Of a stretch of DNA of 64,000 nucleotides, positions 42,597 to 50,699 are shown one piece after another; within the stretch, counting starts at the first letter, position 1; every line of letters begins with the position of its first letter. Origin of the DNA: Mycobacterium botniense (GTDB lineage: Bacteria > Actinomycetota > Actinomycetes > Mycobacteriales > Mycobacteriaceae); contig NZ_BLKW01000002.1 in NCBI RefSeq assembly GCF_010723305.1, positions 2,016,853 through 2,080,852 on the forward strand, in the 5' to 3' direction. Both the position numbers and the translations under genes were made by a program. The notes under the pieces were generated by a model. The model did no database searches. It saw nothing but the letters and a program-made list of their open reading frames with translations, and had not been told where the DNA came from.

Positions 42597-43725
42597 CTAT
42601 CCAGCTGAGGGGTGTCGCGTCGGCACCACTTTCGACACATGCCCGTATTCGGGGTCTTCGCGGATCTTGCGTTGTGCGCTGCGGCCGGCGGTGGTGACCG
42701 GGACTGCGGGCGGCACAGGATTCCGGTCTGGTAGCGCTGTGTGGTCGGAGTCGCCACCGAGACGGTTGGCGCCCGGCCTTCAAGGTTCCAGGGCTGTGTG
42801 GTCCAGGTGGGCGCCGAGAAGCGGCCAAGCCGCCCCGCGCCGCCCATGTTGGCGGTCACGTGGGTCGACACGTACGGTGTCGCGCCGCTGACGCTGAACG
42901 TCTGCGGTGCGCCGCCGCCGTGACCGTCGCCGCTGGACGCGGCTGCCGTAGCGATGAGTTGGCTTTCGGCGGCCACCTCGGTGTAGCCGATGAAATCGAC
43001 GAACAGCTGCGCGAGGTTGACCGGGTAGCCGCCGCCCAGCGACTGCTCGATGTACTGGCCGAGGATGGTGCCGCCGTCGAGGCCCAGGACAGGCACACCG
43101 TTAGGGTTGAGTCCGAGGCTGTTGAGCAGTTGTTCGAGGATGGATTCAATGGACTCAACGCCGCCGGTGGTGGCCGCGGGTTGGATCGCCGGCGCCCCGG
43201 GTTGGTGGTTTGCGGCGCCGGCGCGAACGGCGTAATCGGCGCCGTCGCAGCCAATGACTGCGCCTGGTACCGCGCCATCGCGGCCACGTCTTGTGCCCAC
43301 ATCTCGACGTACTGCGCCTCGGTCTCCATGATGGCCGGTGTGTTCTGGCCGAGCAGGTTCGTCGCCACCAGCGCGGCCAGCTGCGCCCTGTTAGCGGCGA
43401 TAACGGGCGGCGGTACGGTCGCGGCGAGCGCGGCCTGGTAGGCTTGCGCCGCGGCGTTGGCTTGCGCGCCGATGCGGCTGCATTGCGCCGCGGACGCTTC
43501 CAGCCACGCGATGTACGTGGCGGCTGCTCGCGCCATCGCGGCAGACGACGGCCCGTGCCACGCGTCGGCGAGCCCTGAGATGACCGATCGGTACGCTACG
43601 GCAGCGGCGTCCAGATCGCCGGCCAGCCGCTGCCAGGCCAGCGCCGCGGTCTGGAGCGGCGCCGCTCCCGCACCGGTGTACATGCGGGCCGAGTTGATCT
43701 CCGGTGGAAGCGCCGGGTAATCCAT
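42597..43725 (-). pseudogene. PPE family protein gene, frameshifted, inside the prophage
   Basis: ATG 43725 opens a typical PPE domain: PPE at residues 7-9 (MDYPALPPEINSARMYTG), the WxG turn in ADAWHGPSS, and QNTPAIMETEAQYVEMWAQD. The first frame loses sense at 43195-43201, where the sequence continues in the -1 frame with NPNGVPVLGLDGGTILGQYI and a PPE-SVP-like GRLGRFSAPTW. A second slip near 42720 restores AGRSAQRKIREDPEYG and the usual PPE ending to TAG 42597. Each is explained by one lost base. PPE proteins are exported by ESX systems, usually with a PE partner; no PE gene is adjacent. As sequenced it cannot make the full protein. Confidence 0.85.
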
Positions 43726-43955
43726 CTAATCCCTGCCCCGGTGAGATGTATTGGGTCCACAGCTGGATGCAGCCAGCCGGCCAGATGCCCCACCACTGTG
43801 CCGATCACCCCATAGGTGAGCAGCGGATGGGTTTGGGTGTAACGGCGGCTAGCGTCAGACAGCGTTTCGCCGCGCGGGCACAGTGCGTCCCACGCGCCGA
43901 CGCCGGCCACCAGTGCGACGCCGAGCGCGATCCACGCCTTGTCGGATGGCCTCAC
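43596..43955 (-). CDS. small phage membrane protein downstream of lysis genes
   Basis: A 119-codon frame starting at ATG 43955 (ATGA overlap with the previous stop). Two hydrophobic segments are visible (KAWIALGVALVAGVGAW and LLTYGVIGTVVGHLAGWL). Related mycobacteriophage proteins end soon after HPAVDPIH. Here the frame runs 130 bases into the PPE gene, whereas the alternative frame stops at a TAG immediately before the PPE ATG. A one-base loss near 43733 probably removed the native stop. Likely a lysis-associated membrane protein. Confidence 0.6.
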   Translation of the reverse strand: MRPSDKAWIALGVALVAGVGAWDALCPRGETLSDASRRYTQTHPLLTYGVIGTVVGHLAGWLHPAVDPIHLTGAGIRWITRRFHRRSTRPACTPVRERRRSRPRRWPGSGWPAIWTPLP

Positions 43956-44101
43956 CGGGATCCCTGGCTATAACGATCGAGCAGCCGGTCCAGCATGGAC
44001 TGCCACGTGAGCTCGCGCTCGATCTCGCCCTGATCCCGCGCGGCGCGTAGTTGCGCCAGCGCGGTGGTGATCTGCTCAGTCAGCGGCGACCGCGCCTGCA
44101 T
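43952..44101 (-). CDS. small helical phage protein
   Basis: A 49-residue protein, MQARSPLTEQITTALAQLRA at the N-terminus and DRLLDRYSQGSR at the end. ATG 44101; the stop overlaps the next start. Proteins of this size and pattern sit after the DUF2746 gene in lysis cassettes of mycobacteriophages. No signal or membrane segment; function unknown. Confidence 0.7.
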   Translation of the reverse strand: MQARSPLTEQITTALAQLRAARDQGEIERELTWQSMLDRLLDRYSQGSR

Positions 44102-44110
44102 GAGGTCACG

Positions 44111-44446
44111 TCACATCTGTTCGGGGTGGCGGCGTTTCGCCGTTTCGATGCGCCGCTCGAGGTCGAGCCGTGCTTCGCGCTCGTCACGCAGCTCGCCGCG
44201 GACACCGCCGATGTCCTGGCGGATGCCGCGCATATCGCGGCGCACGTCATCGAAACCGGCGCGGACCTCGGCCCGGAACTCGTCCAGATCTTCCCGCAGG
44301 TTCGAGTCGTGACCGTTGACGAGCTGGTCGCGGATGCCGCCGACTGCGCGTGCATGGTTGCGACTGTCGATCCATGCTTTTCCCCAGCCGCCGACCGTGA
44401 TGACGACGAGCCCGGCCAGCCCGATCAGGGTGGTCGGCTCGCCCAT
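44111..44446 (-). CDS. DUF2746-type lysis-cassette protein
   Basis: A 111-residue protein: one N-terminal membrane helix (about 6-24, LIGLAGLVVITVGGWGKAWI) then a long charged coiled coil (VRAGFDDVRRDMRGIRQDIG, RDEREARLDLERRIETAKR). This is the DUF2746 architecture seen next to holins in mycobacteriophages, where it is taken as a second holin-like protein. ATG 44446 shares one base with the upstream stop. Confidence 0.8.
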   Translation of the reverse strand: MGEPTTLIGLAGLVVITVGGWGKAWIDSRNHARAVGGIRDQLVNGHDSNLREDLDEFRAEVRAGFDDVRRDMRGIRQDIGGVRGELRDEREARLDLERRIETAKRRHPEQM

Positions 44447-44673
44447 CAGGAGGCGAACTGGTCGAGGTCGTCGATCAGCGGCTCTGCGGTCTTGATGAAG
44501 CCCGCCACAGCGGCAATCACCGCCAAGCCGCTGCTGATCGCGCCGGCCCACGTCTCGGGAAGGATGCCGGCGAACTCATGCAGCGCGTAGGTACCGACAG
44601 AGCCAGTGGCGGCCAGGACCGCGACCGCGGCCTGCGCTGCCTTGGACGGCTTAAACGGGAGTTTGATACTCAT
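44446..44673 (-). CDS. holin-like protein with two membrane segments
   Basis: A 75-residue protein starting at ATG 44673 inside the LysB 3' end. A basic N-terminus (MSIKLPFKPSKAAQ) is followed by two hydrophobic helices (VAVLAATGSVGTYAL and ISSGLAVIAAVAGFI) and a short acidic tail. Size, topology and position after lysB fit a class II holin, which would form pores that release the endolysin. Assignment by context and topology. Confidence 0.75.
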   Translation of the reverse strand: MSIKLPFKPSKAAQAAVAVLAATGSVGTYALHEFAGILPETWAGAISSGLAVIAAVAGFIKTAEPLIDDLDQFAS

Positions 44674-45691
44674 CTTCGATGACCTTTCGGGGTTTAGGCC
44701 GCCGCGCTGTGAGTGTTGCGATGTTGTGCAGGAAACCCACGGCGTTGGCGACAAGGTTTGAGTAGCCGCCGATCTCGCCGACGTAGCTGATGTGCGGTGC
44801 GGTTGGGCCGCCGGGCGCAGCCAGGAAGTCGATGCCCTGCAGCGCGGCCTCGACGGCGGCCTGGGTGCCGGTGGCGTTGGCCTGCGGCCCGCTGATCAAC
44901 CCGATCAGCAGTCCCTCGAGCGCGCCCAGTCCGGCGGCCGCCAGCCCGGCGATGCCGCCGGTGAACGCCGGGATCAGACCGAGATCTTTGACGGCCATGA
45001 CCAGTGCGTTGACAATGTCGGTGGTCAGTGCGCCGAGGTCGTTGAACTGCAGGCCGGTGGCCACGGTGTAGACGTCGGTCATGTCCTGCCCGACTTGGCC
45101 GTTGGGGACGCTCGCGTACATGTCGAGGCCGGCGTCGCCATTGGCCGGGCTATGCACGTAGTCGGCCCACACGACCTGCCCGTCGCGCATCGGCAGCTCG
45201 GTCATGTTCAGCGACGAGATGCCGTGCCCCCCTGGGTCGGCGATACCTGGGGCGTAGAAACCGGCTCCGCGGCACGGGTTTCCGAACGTGTAGCCGCCCA
45301 CGAAATTCGGGGCGTACTGCGCGAGAGGGCCGTCCATGATGTCGATCGCGACGCGTGACACCACCTCGGCGCCTTGGCTGTAGCCTCCGAGGACGAACGT
45401 CTGCAACGGGTTGGCGGCGAGCCATTCCGCGATCCAGTTGTAGCCGTCAGCGACCGACTGCTGGTAGCTCGGCGACGAGGCCGAACCGCCCACCGGGCCG
45501 AACGACGCCGGGTAGGGCACCGCAACCTCGTAGCACAACCCGTCATCGACGTAGGTGTTTAGCCCGGCGACCACCATCGACGGGTACTGGGTGCCCGGCG
45601 CCGACTCCCACGTGCCGCCCACGGTGAGCACAGCGTGCCGGACCTTCACAACACCGGAGATGCCGGCCTGCAGGTCCGCCCACCCGGTCAT
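44651..45691 (-). CDS. lysB: endolysin B, mycolylarabinogalactan esterase
   Basis: A 346-residue LysB. ATG 45691 overlaps the upstream stop. The alpha/beta-hydrolase nucleophile is Ser105 in GGYSQGAEVV; the acid and His lie in the later VWADYVHSPANGD region. LysB cleaves the ester between mycolic acids and arabinogalactan, freeing the outer membrane in the last step of lysis of mycobacteria; the gene is essentially specific to phages of mycolate-containing hosts. Intact. A hydrophobic Ala/Gly-rich segment near the C-terminus (FTGGIAGLAAAGLGALEGLL) is notable. Confidence 0.93.
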   Translation of the reverse strand: MTGWADLQAGISGVVKVRHAVLTVGGTWESAPGTQYPSMVVAGLNTYVDDGLCYEVAVPYPASFGPVGGSASSPSYQQSVADGYNWIAEWLAANPLQTFVLGGYSQGAEVVSRVAIDIMDGPLAQYAPNFVGGYTFGNPCRGAGFYAPGIADPGGHGISSLNMTELPMRDGQVVWADYVHSPANGDAGLDMYASVPNGQVGQDMTDVYTVATGLQFNDLGALTTDIVNALVMAVKDLGLIPAFTGGIAGLAAAGLGALEGLLIGLISGPQANATGTQAAVEAALQGIDFLAAPGGPTAPHISYVGEIGGYSNLVANAVGFLHNIATLTARRPKPRKVIEDEYQTPV

Positions 45692-46026
45692 TTCGCGCTC
45701 GTCGGAAGACCGTTGGCTTTGCGCCACTGGATCGCGAATTCCATCAACTCGATCAGCACGTCCCCGGAGTCGCGTTCGATGCCGTCGGAGAAGACGTGCG
45801 TCCACGCGATCTGCTCGGCGACGGTGACCTGCTGCTCGAACGCGTCATAGGTGCCCTGATAGCTCTGACCGTTGTGGGTAGAGTTCCAGGGGCCGCGCGC
45901 CGGGTCGTTGACGATATCGCCGATGTTGCGAGGATGCCGCGCCAGCACGTTGCGCCACGGCATCGGTGTCCCATCGACTTTCACCCCAGAGACGTCGGCC
46001 TGCAAGCTGTTGGCGTCACTCATCAT
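45688..46026 (-). CDS. lysis-cassette protein of unknown function
   Basis: A 112-residue soluble protein starting at ATG 46026 or 46023, overlapping the endolysin stop. Central features are MPWRNVLARHPRNIGDIVND and QSYQGTYDAFEQQVTVAEQI. Proteins of this kind are encoded between lysA and lysB in some mycobacteriophages. No catalytic motif seen. Intact and translationally coupled to both neighbours. Confidence 0.7.
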   Translation of the reverse strand: MMSDANSLQADVSGVKVDGTPMPWRNVLARHPRNIGDIVNDPARGPWNSTHNGQSYQGTYDAFEQQVTVAEQIAWTHVFSDGIERDSGDVLIELMEFAIQWRKANGLPTSAK

Positions 46027-46862
46027 TGCTTCCCTTCGATAGAGTTCTTGACCGACGCGAGCGCGTCGACCGGCGTGAGGTTTTGGCCTTGCGCGTTCTG
46101 GCCGAGCTGCGGCCAGCCCTGCCCGCCTGGTCCGCGCAGCTGGTCCCAGACCTCTCGTACCTTTTGCAGCAGCTCTTGCTGCTCAGCGTCGGTCAACGCC
46201 ATAAATAGTCCTCCTATACCTAGTAGTGATCTCAGATCATCAACAGAGCCACGAAACGCGTTGGCGTCCACGGACATTCCCGCAACCAGCGCGGCGTCGG
46301 TGAATTGCCAAATGACGGGGGTGGCGCCGCCGTAGCCGGTCCAGCCTTGGCCGTTGTCGCCGCCCGCGTCGGCGTATTCGGTGCTGGCGTAGTTGCCCTC
46401 TTCGTAGTAGGCCGACGACACCAGCCCGACCACACCGGACAGGTCGGGGGAGCCGATCTGTTGCCAATACCAGTGCGGTATATAGGACAGCCGCATGTTG
46501 ACACCCGCCGCGACGAACGCGTTCCACACGGCCCAAAAGTTGGTGATGTCACCGGAGTTGGCTTCGAAGTCGAGCATGCACGGCGCCGCCCCGTTACTCG
46601 GGTCGTTGGCCAGATAGGTTTGCGCCTGCTGCGCCGGGTCGTCGGTGGTGACATAGTGGTAGCCGACAACCAGGTTTCCGGTCTGCTGCGCCCACTGCCA
46701 CACGGTGGGCCAGTACGGGTCTCGGTAGTAGTTTCCTTCCGATACTTTGTGCTCGATCCACGTGAAACCTTCGGAGATGATCTCGTTGAGGGCCGAAACG
46801 ATGGCCGCCGCTGGCTGGCCACCCCAGTTGTTATTGGATAAATCCACTCCGTACAGCGTCAC
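46023..46862 (-). CDS. lysA: endolysin, GH25 muramidase
   Basis: A 279-residue endolysin. The N-terminal 200 residues are a glycoside hydrolase family 25 domain: YGVDLSNNN (Asp7), CMLDFEANSGD with the catalytic pair Asp98/Glu100, and VIWQFTDAA near the barrel end. GH25 enzymes cut the N-acetylmuramic acid-GlcNAc bond of peptidoglycan. The last 60 residues (ALTDAEQQELLQKVREVWDQ) form a helical tail found in other mycobacteriophage endolysins. No signal peptide, so release depends on the holin. Intact. Confidence 0.93.
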   Translation of the reverse strand: MTLYGVDLSNNNWGGQPAAAIVSALNEIISEGFTWIEHKVSEGNYYRDPYWPTVWQWAQQTGNLVVGYHYVTTDDPAQQAQTYLANDPSNGAAPCMLDFEANSGDITNFWAVWNAFVAAGVNMRLSYIPHWYWQQIGSPDLSGVVGLVSSAYYEEGNYASTEYADAGGDNGQGWTGYGGATPVIWQFTDAALVAGMSVDANAFRGSVDDLRSLLGIGGLFMALTDAEQQELLQKVREVWDQLRGPGGQGWPQLGQNAQGQNLTPVDALASVKNSIEGKQ

Positions 46863-46875
46863 CTGTTTTTCCTCC

Positions 46876-47298
46876 TTAGACGTATCTGCGTGCGTTGTGG
46901 AACGGGCCGCCTTGGACTATCGGCACTTCTTCTACTGGCACCCCGTAGGTGGCGGCTTGGATGATGTTGCCGTCGCCGCTGTAGATCGCGGCGTGGCTGG
47001 CGTCGGGGTAGAAGGTGACCACGTCGCCGGGCTGCAGGTCGGGGCGGTCGACCGGCTGGCCGCCGACCGCGAGCGCCTGACTCGAATGCGGCAGCGTGAT
47101 GCCGACTTGCGCGTACGCCCACACGACCAGCCCGGAGCAGTCGAACGCATCCGGACCCGCCGCGCCCCACTGGTAGGGTCTGCCGATCGCGGTACGGGCC
47201 ACCGCCACAACAGTGGCAGCGTCAGCCTTCGATTGCGGGGACATCGCGCTGAGCAACAACAGATGCGCGGCGAGCACGGTCGCGCCAGTTCGGATCAC
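46876..47298 (-). CDS. NlpC/P60 peptidase with signal peptide
   Basis: A 140-residue protein. An N-terminal hydrophobic segment (about 5-20, ending SKADA) looks like a Sec signal. The NlpC/P60 domain has the catalytic Cys54 in FDCSGLVVWAY and His102 in SHAAIYSGDG. Such peptidases cut D-glutamyl-meso-diaminopimelate bonds. Many mycobacteriophage endolysins fuse a peptidase to a muramidase; here they are two genes, with the peptidase apparently exported on its own. Intact. Confidence 0.9.
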   Translation of the reverse strand: MIRTGATVLAAHLLLLSAMSPQSKADAATVVAVARTAIGRPYQWGAAGPDAFDCSGLVVWAYAQVGITLPHSSQALAVGGQPVDRPDLQPGDVVTFYPDASHAAIYSGDGNIIQAATYGVPVEEVPIVQGGPFHNARRYV

Positions 47299-48123
47299 GG
47301 TCCAGGACGCGGCGCCAGCTCGTCGCTGTCTTTGCGCGGACGCCGTCGCGGCGTCGGGGCTAGCACGGGTCCGGTGTCCAGCTTGCGAAGATCACTGGAC
47401 AGCTTGTCGAAGTCGACACCCGCGGGGCTCTTGCCGCCGGTGAACATTTCCTCGGTGAGCGCGACGACAGCGACGGTGTTGAAGGCGCTGAAGAACGGCG
47501 CGGTGATGGCGCCGTCACCGCCCCATGTGGGCAGCTGCGCGGTGTGGCGGTCGGAGGCGCCCCACACCGGAATGTAATGTCCGCCTTCGACCCGGTGACG
47601 GCCGGGGATGAGATGCCACGCTTGCCCGGATTCGAACTGGGCTTCCGCGTAGTCGGGAACTAGGATTCCCACACCCTTCAAACAGGCTCAACGCGATCAG
47701 CATTTCGTCCCAGTCCCCCGGTGTCAGCCCGGCGTAGGCGACGATCTTGTGCCGGTTGCCGTCCGCGTCCACGATGCCAGTGTTCTGCCGGAATTCGTAG
47801 AGTTCGTGGACGTCGGTGCCTTGGTCGCTGCCGGGATCGGCGGGGTTGTATCCGGTGATCTCCGAGTAGTTCTGCACCGCGGTGTCGTCGGTGAAATTGA
47901 CGGTGACGCCGCGCAGCGCGTTCGCCAGGCGGATCTCCTCGATGCTGCCCGCGATTGCGCAGTCACCGATCCGGTCGTTGAGGTACATTCGCGGCTTGAC
48001 CAGACCGGCGTGCCCGAGCGGGAACTTCAGCGAATCAACGCTTGGCAGGTCGCTGGTGTAGTAGTCGCACAGCCGGATTCGCGGATGGGTGTGGACGGGC
48101 TTCAATCCGAGCTTGTATTTCAC
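47295..48123 (-). pseudogene. papain-like cysteine peptidase-like phage protein, frameshifted
   Basis: ATG 48123 opens a frame with YLNDRIGDCAIAGSIEEIR, a Cys in a helix-capping context typical of papain-like peptidases. Near 47675, within GAAGGGTGTGGG on the minus strand, sense shifts to another frame that continues as VGILVPDYAEAQFESGQAWH and HYIPVWGASDRH (possible catalytic His) to the stop at 47295. Joined, the protein would be about 275 residues. Peptidase assignment rests on the Cys and His contexts only. Its stop overlaps the NlpC start. A loss of two G or gain of one base explains the break. Confidence 0.6.
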
Positions 48124-48132
48124 GGCGGTCTC

Positions 48133-48390
48133 CTATGCTTGCTCGAGTGCTTCGCCGAGCTCGGCGAGCGCTTTGTTGTGGCGGTTGTGGGCCAGGACGT
48201 GCCCGGCGGCGACGATGGCGGCGATCGGCCACTCGATCAGCTCGAGCGCTGCCAGCGCAGCCACACCGCCGTAGTAGGCCAGCTGGTCGAGCTCCGGCAC
48301 CGGCACCGTGCCGAACAGCGGAAGCGCAATAGTGGGGCGGTGTTTGGCGGCCACCTGTTTGACCGCGGTTGCTTTCTTGGGTGCGGGCAT
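48133..48390 (-). CDS. small phage membrane protein
   Basis: An 85-residue protein, ATG 48390. Basic N-terminus (MPAPKKATAVKQVAAKHRP), then a long hydrophobic helix (LAYYGGVAALAALELIEWPI AAIVAAG in two parts) and a short charged tail. One or two membrane passes. Lies between the PLD-type nuclease and the peptidase-like gene with overlapping stop and start. Function unknown. Confidence 0.65.
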   Translation of the reverse strand: MPAPKKATAVKQVAAKHRPTIALPLFGTVPVPELDQLAYYGGVAALAALELIEWPIAAIVAAGHVLAHNRHNKALAELGEALEQA

Positions 48391-48935
48391 CAGGAACCTT
48401 TCTGTTTGCCGAGCATGTTGGCGTGGATGGCGTCGATGCGGCCCCGGGCCTCGGCGGCGACGTAGGGGTCGGCGGTGACGCTCATTTCGTTGTCCTGCAA
48501 GCGTTCGCCCGCGTCGCTCCAGTTGGTTGAGCCCTGAACCACCCAAAGGTTGTCGACCACAACCATTTTCATGTGCATGATGCGGCCGTGTTCGCTTCGT
48601 CCGATAGCGATCGACGACGCCGGATAGTCCTGCTGGGCGAGCAGCTGGCGTTCGTGGACGCCGCCGGCCTGCGAGCTGTCCAGGGTGAGCTGCACGTAGC
48701 AGTGCTCTTGAACGAGCTTGCTGCGCAGTATTTCTGCGAGCTGCGGGTCGTCAAATCCGTACATGGCGACAACCAGGGAGTGCTGGGCGCTGTTGAGCAG
48801 ATAGCACAATGCGCCGTGCACGTCGACCGGGGCGTAGAGGGTGCGCCGGTGCTCGGGATAGCCGGGCGGCAGCGGTTGGGTGCGGTATTTGTCGAGCACC
48901 GACAGGCTGTAGAGAGGGTGAGCGCGGGTGCTCAT
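48390..48935 (-). CDS. phospholipase D family (HKD) protein, nuclease-like
   Basis: A 181-residue protein with one HKD motif, HMKMVVVDNLWVVQGSTNWS: His121, Lys123, Asp128 and the GSTNWS (135-140) that follows in PLD nucleases such as Nuc. Single-HKD proteins act as dimers. Preceding strands VVAMYGFDDPQLAEILRSK also match. In a phage tail/lysis region it could be a nuclease injected or made late, or a phospholipase. ATG 48935 overlaps the small upstream gene stop. Intact. Confidence 0.85.
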   Translation of the reverse strand: MSTRAHPLYSLSVLDKYRTQPLPPGYPEHRRTLYAPVDVHGALCYLLNSAQHSLVVAMYGFDDPQLAEILRSKLVQEHCYVQLTLDSSQAGGVHERQLLAQQDYPASSIAIGRSEHGRIMHMKMVVVDNLWVVQGSTNWSDAGERLQDNEMSVTADPYVAAEARGRIDAIHANMLGKQKGS

Positions 48936-49051
48936 TTGTTGTCCTTGTGGCCGTGATGGATGGCGTGGCCGACGTATTCGAGGATGGCGCCGATGGCAGC
49001 TGAGGCGAGGCCGCCGGTCGCGAAGGCGGTCAGCCAGCCGGTTGCGCTCAT
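48932..49051 (-). CDS. very small phage membrane protein (39 residues)
   Basis: A 39-residue frame from ATG 49051 to TGA 48932, overlapping the PLD start (ATGA). It reads MSATGWLTAFATGGLASAAI at the N-terminus and YVGHAIHHGHKDNK at the end: one membrane helix and a His-rich tail. The perfect gene packing supports it as real. Function unknown. Confidence 0.65.
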   Translation of the reverse strand: MSATGWLTAFATGGLASAAIGAILEYVGHAIHHGHKDNK

Positions 49052-49052
49052 G

Positions 49053-49474
49053 TCAGGCGGGTGTGATGACGCCGATGCCGTCTGCCGACCAGTTCACCGC
49101 GAACACGCCGTTGGACGGGGACTGCACCCCGAAGTCGACCCAGCCGATCAGCGGATCGGTTGCGGCTGAGCCGGTTTTGGCGTCGTAGAGCACTGCCTTG
49201 TACGCGGAGAATGTGGCGTTGGACCATTGCGCGTTGGCGCCGGTGAAATCCCAACCTGCTGGGGTGATTGCGATCGACCCGATCACCACACCCCCGGCGG
49301 TGTAGCCGGGGCCGCTGATCTCATACGCCTGCGGCGTCGACCAGAACTGGTCGGCGGCTTGTTGGGTGTAGCCGGAGCCGACGAGCGCCAGCAGAGTGTG
49401 TCCGATGTCGGGTTGATCTTTCCCTGCGCCAGCGCAGTGAAGAAGCTGTTGTAGAAGTGAGCGGTTACGGCCAT
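49053..49474 (-). pseudogene. minor tail-region protein, frameshifted
   Basis: ATG 49474 starts MAVTAHFYNSFFTALAQGKI, followed after a one-base slip near 49412 by DIGHTLLALVGSGYTQQAAD and WVDFGVQSPSNGVFAVNWSA to the stop at 49053. Joined it is about 140 residues. This matches the small minor tail-associated proteins that follow the large tail genes in mycobacteriophages. The break is a single lost base in a CCC-containing stretch. Confidence 0.7.
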
Positions 49475-49545
49475 GCTGATGAAGCCTCCTTTCTGCGGAC
49501 GTGTTGTGCGGGAGGGGTTTTCGTTTGAGAGCCGCTGTCAGCGGG

Positions 49546-50699
49546 CTAGTTCCATTCGATGAGCGTGTATCCGGCTCCGCCGTTGCCTCCGTTCGCGCTT
49601 TGACCGCCGCCACCCCCGCCACCGCCGTAGAGTCCGCCGTTGCCGCCGACGTATCCGTTTCCTGAGCCGCCGCCGCCCCCTGCGCCGCCGTTTCCGGCAG
49701 CGGCATCGATTGGCGCGGAGCCGTCCGAGTTATTTCCACCTGCGCCGCCGGTGCGCGTCGTGGAATCGCCGCCAGCGCCAGCTCCGCCTCCAGAGCTGAC
49801 GAGGGCCCCACCACCGCCGCCAGCGCCAACGTTGTCGGTGGTATCGCTGACGCCGGGGAAGCCGTAGCTTACGTACCCGTTACCACCCGCTTTGCCGGTA
49901 TGTGTGGAAGCGGTTATGCCGGAGGCTGAGCTTGTGCCGCCAGCACCGCCAGGCGGATTCGGGGTACTGCCGACGCCGTTAGCTCCGGGTTGGCCACCGC
50001 CAGCGGATAGCGAGACGCTGCCAGATGAGAATGTGGACGCGCCGCCAGCGGTCGGGGATGAACCTGCCACCCCGCCTGCGCCGCGAGTGACCGAATACGT
50101 CGCGCCGAGCGATGCAACAGGTATGAACACGCGGTCTACGCGGCCTCCGCCGCCGCCTCCGCCACCACCGTAGAAGCCATTGTCGTCGCTGCCAGACCCG
50201 CCTGCACCGCCGCCGCCGATCAGCGTGACCCAGCAACCGCTTGTGCCAGCGGGCACAGGCTGATTCGTGCGGTTGACGTTCTCTTCGGCGAACGGCGTGA
50301 ACGACGAGACGGTCGCGGTGGGCGCCGGCATGGAGGCGGCCGCGGCCATCGCTGGGGCGGCGAGGTTGACGCCGCTCGATACCGCCGGTGCGGGCATGGA
50401 GGCGGCCGCCGACATCGCGGGTGGTGTGATCGTGCCGCTCGTTGAGAGGGCCGGCGCAGGCATGGTTGCGGTGGCGGCCATCGCCGGGGCCGGCACGATG
50501 ACCTCCACCGTGGGTGCGGGCATCGTTGCGACGGCCTGCATTCCGGAACCACCATCATGATGGAGTCCTGAATGCTGGGCGCGGGCATCTTCGCGATCGC
50601 CGACATGGCCGGGACGGTGACTGCTGCGTCGATCACCGGCCACCAGCCCGTCGACGAGGGCGGTGCAGACCAAACACTGTCCCCGAACGGCAGCGTCAT
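49546..50699 (-). pseudogene. glycine-rich minor tail protein with MPAP repeats, frameshifted
   Basis: ATG 50699 overlaps the upstream stop (ATGA). After MTLPFGDSVWSAPPSSTGWW the frame slips near 50545 and continues with repeated units such as AMAATATMPAPALSTS and AMAAAASMPAPTATVS, then WVTLIGGGGAGGSGSDDN and a long Gly-rich region of the kind found at the tips of mycobacteriophage minor tail proteins, ending in GYTLIEWN. Joined it is about 380 residues. Gly-rich minor tail proteins are thought to contact the host surface. Confidence 0.75.
50310..50620 (-). repeat. degenerate tandem repeats in minor tail gene
   Basis: Units of roughly 66-69 bases encode variants of A-M-A-A-A-A-S-M-P-A-P plus a spacer; at least five copies can be aligned. 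Such repeats allow slip-strand length variation in a tail tip protein. Confidence 0.6.

Noticed and set aside
42529..42891. 120-codon plus-strand frame starting VSKRIS
   Set aside because: Only the first 16 codons resemble a gene (DUF732); the rest is antisense to the PPE gene. Treated as a chimeric scar.
43195..43201. Functional programmed frameshift in the PPE gene
   Set aside because: The heptamer is suggestive but a second break in the same gene and many similar breaks nearby make damage or sequencing error more likely. Kept only as a low-weight finding.
49475..49829. N-terminal extension of the minor tail frame ending at 49053
   Set aside because: The extension is antisense-like relative to the Gly-rich gene frame and out of register with the true ATG at 49474.
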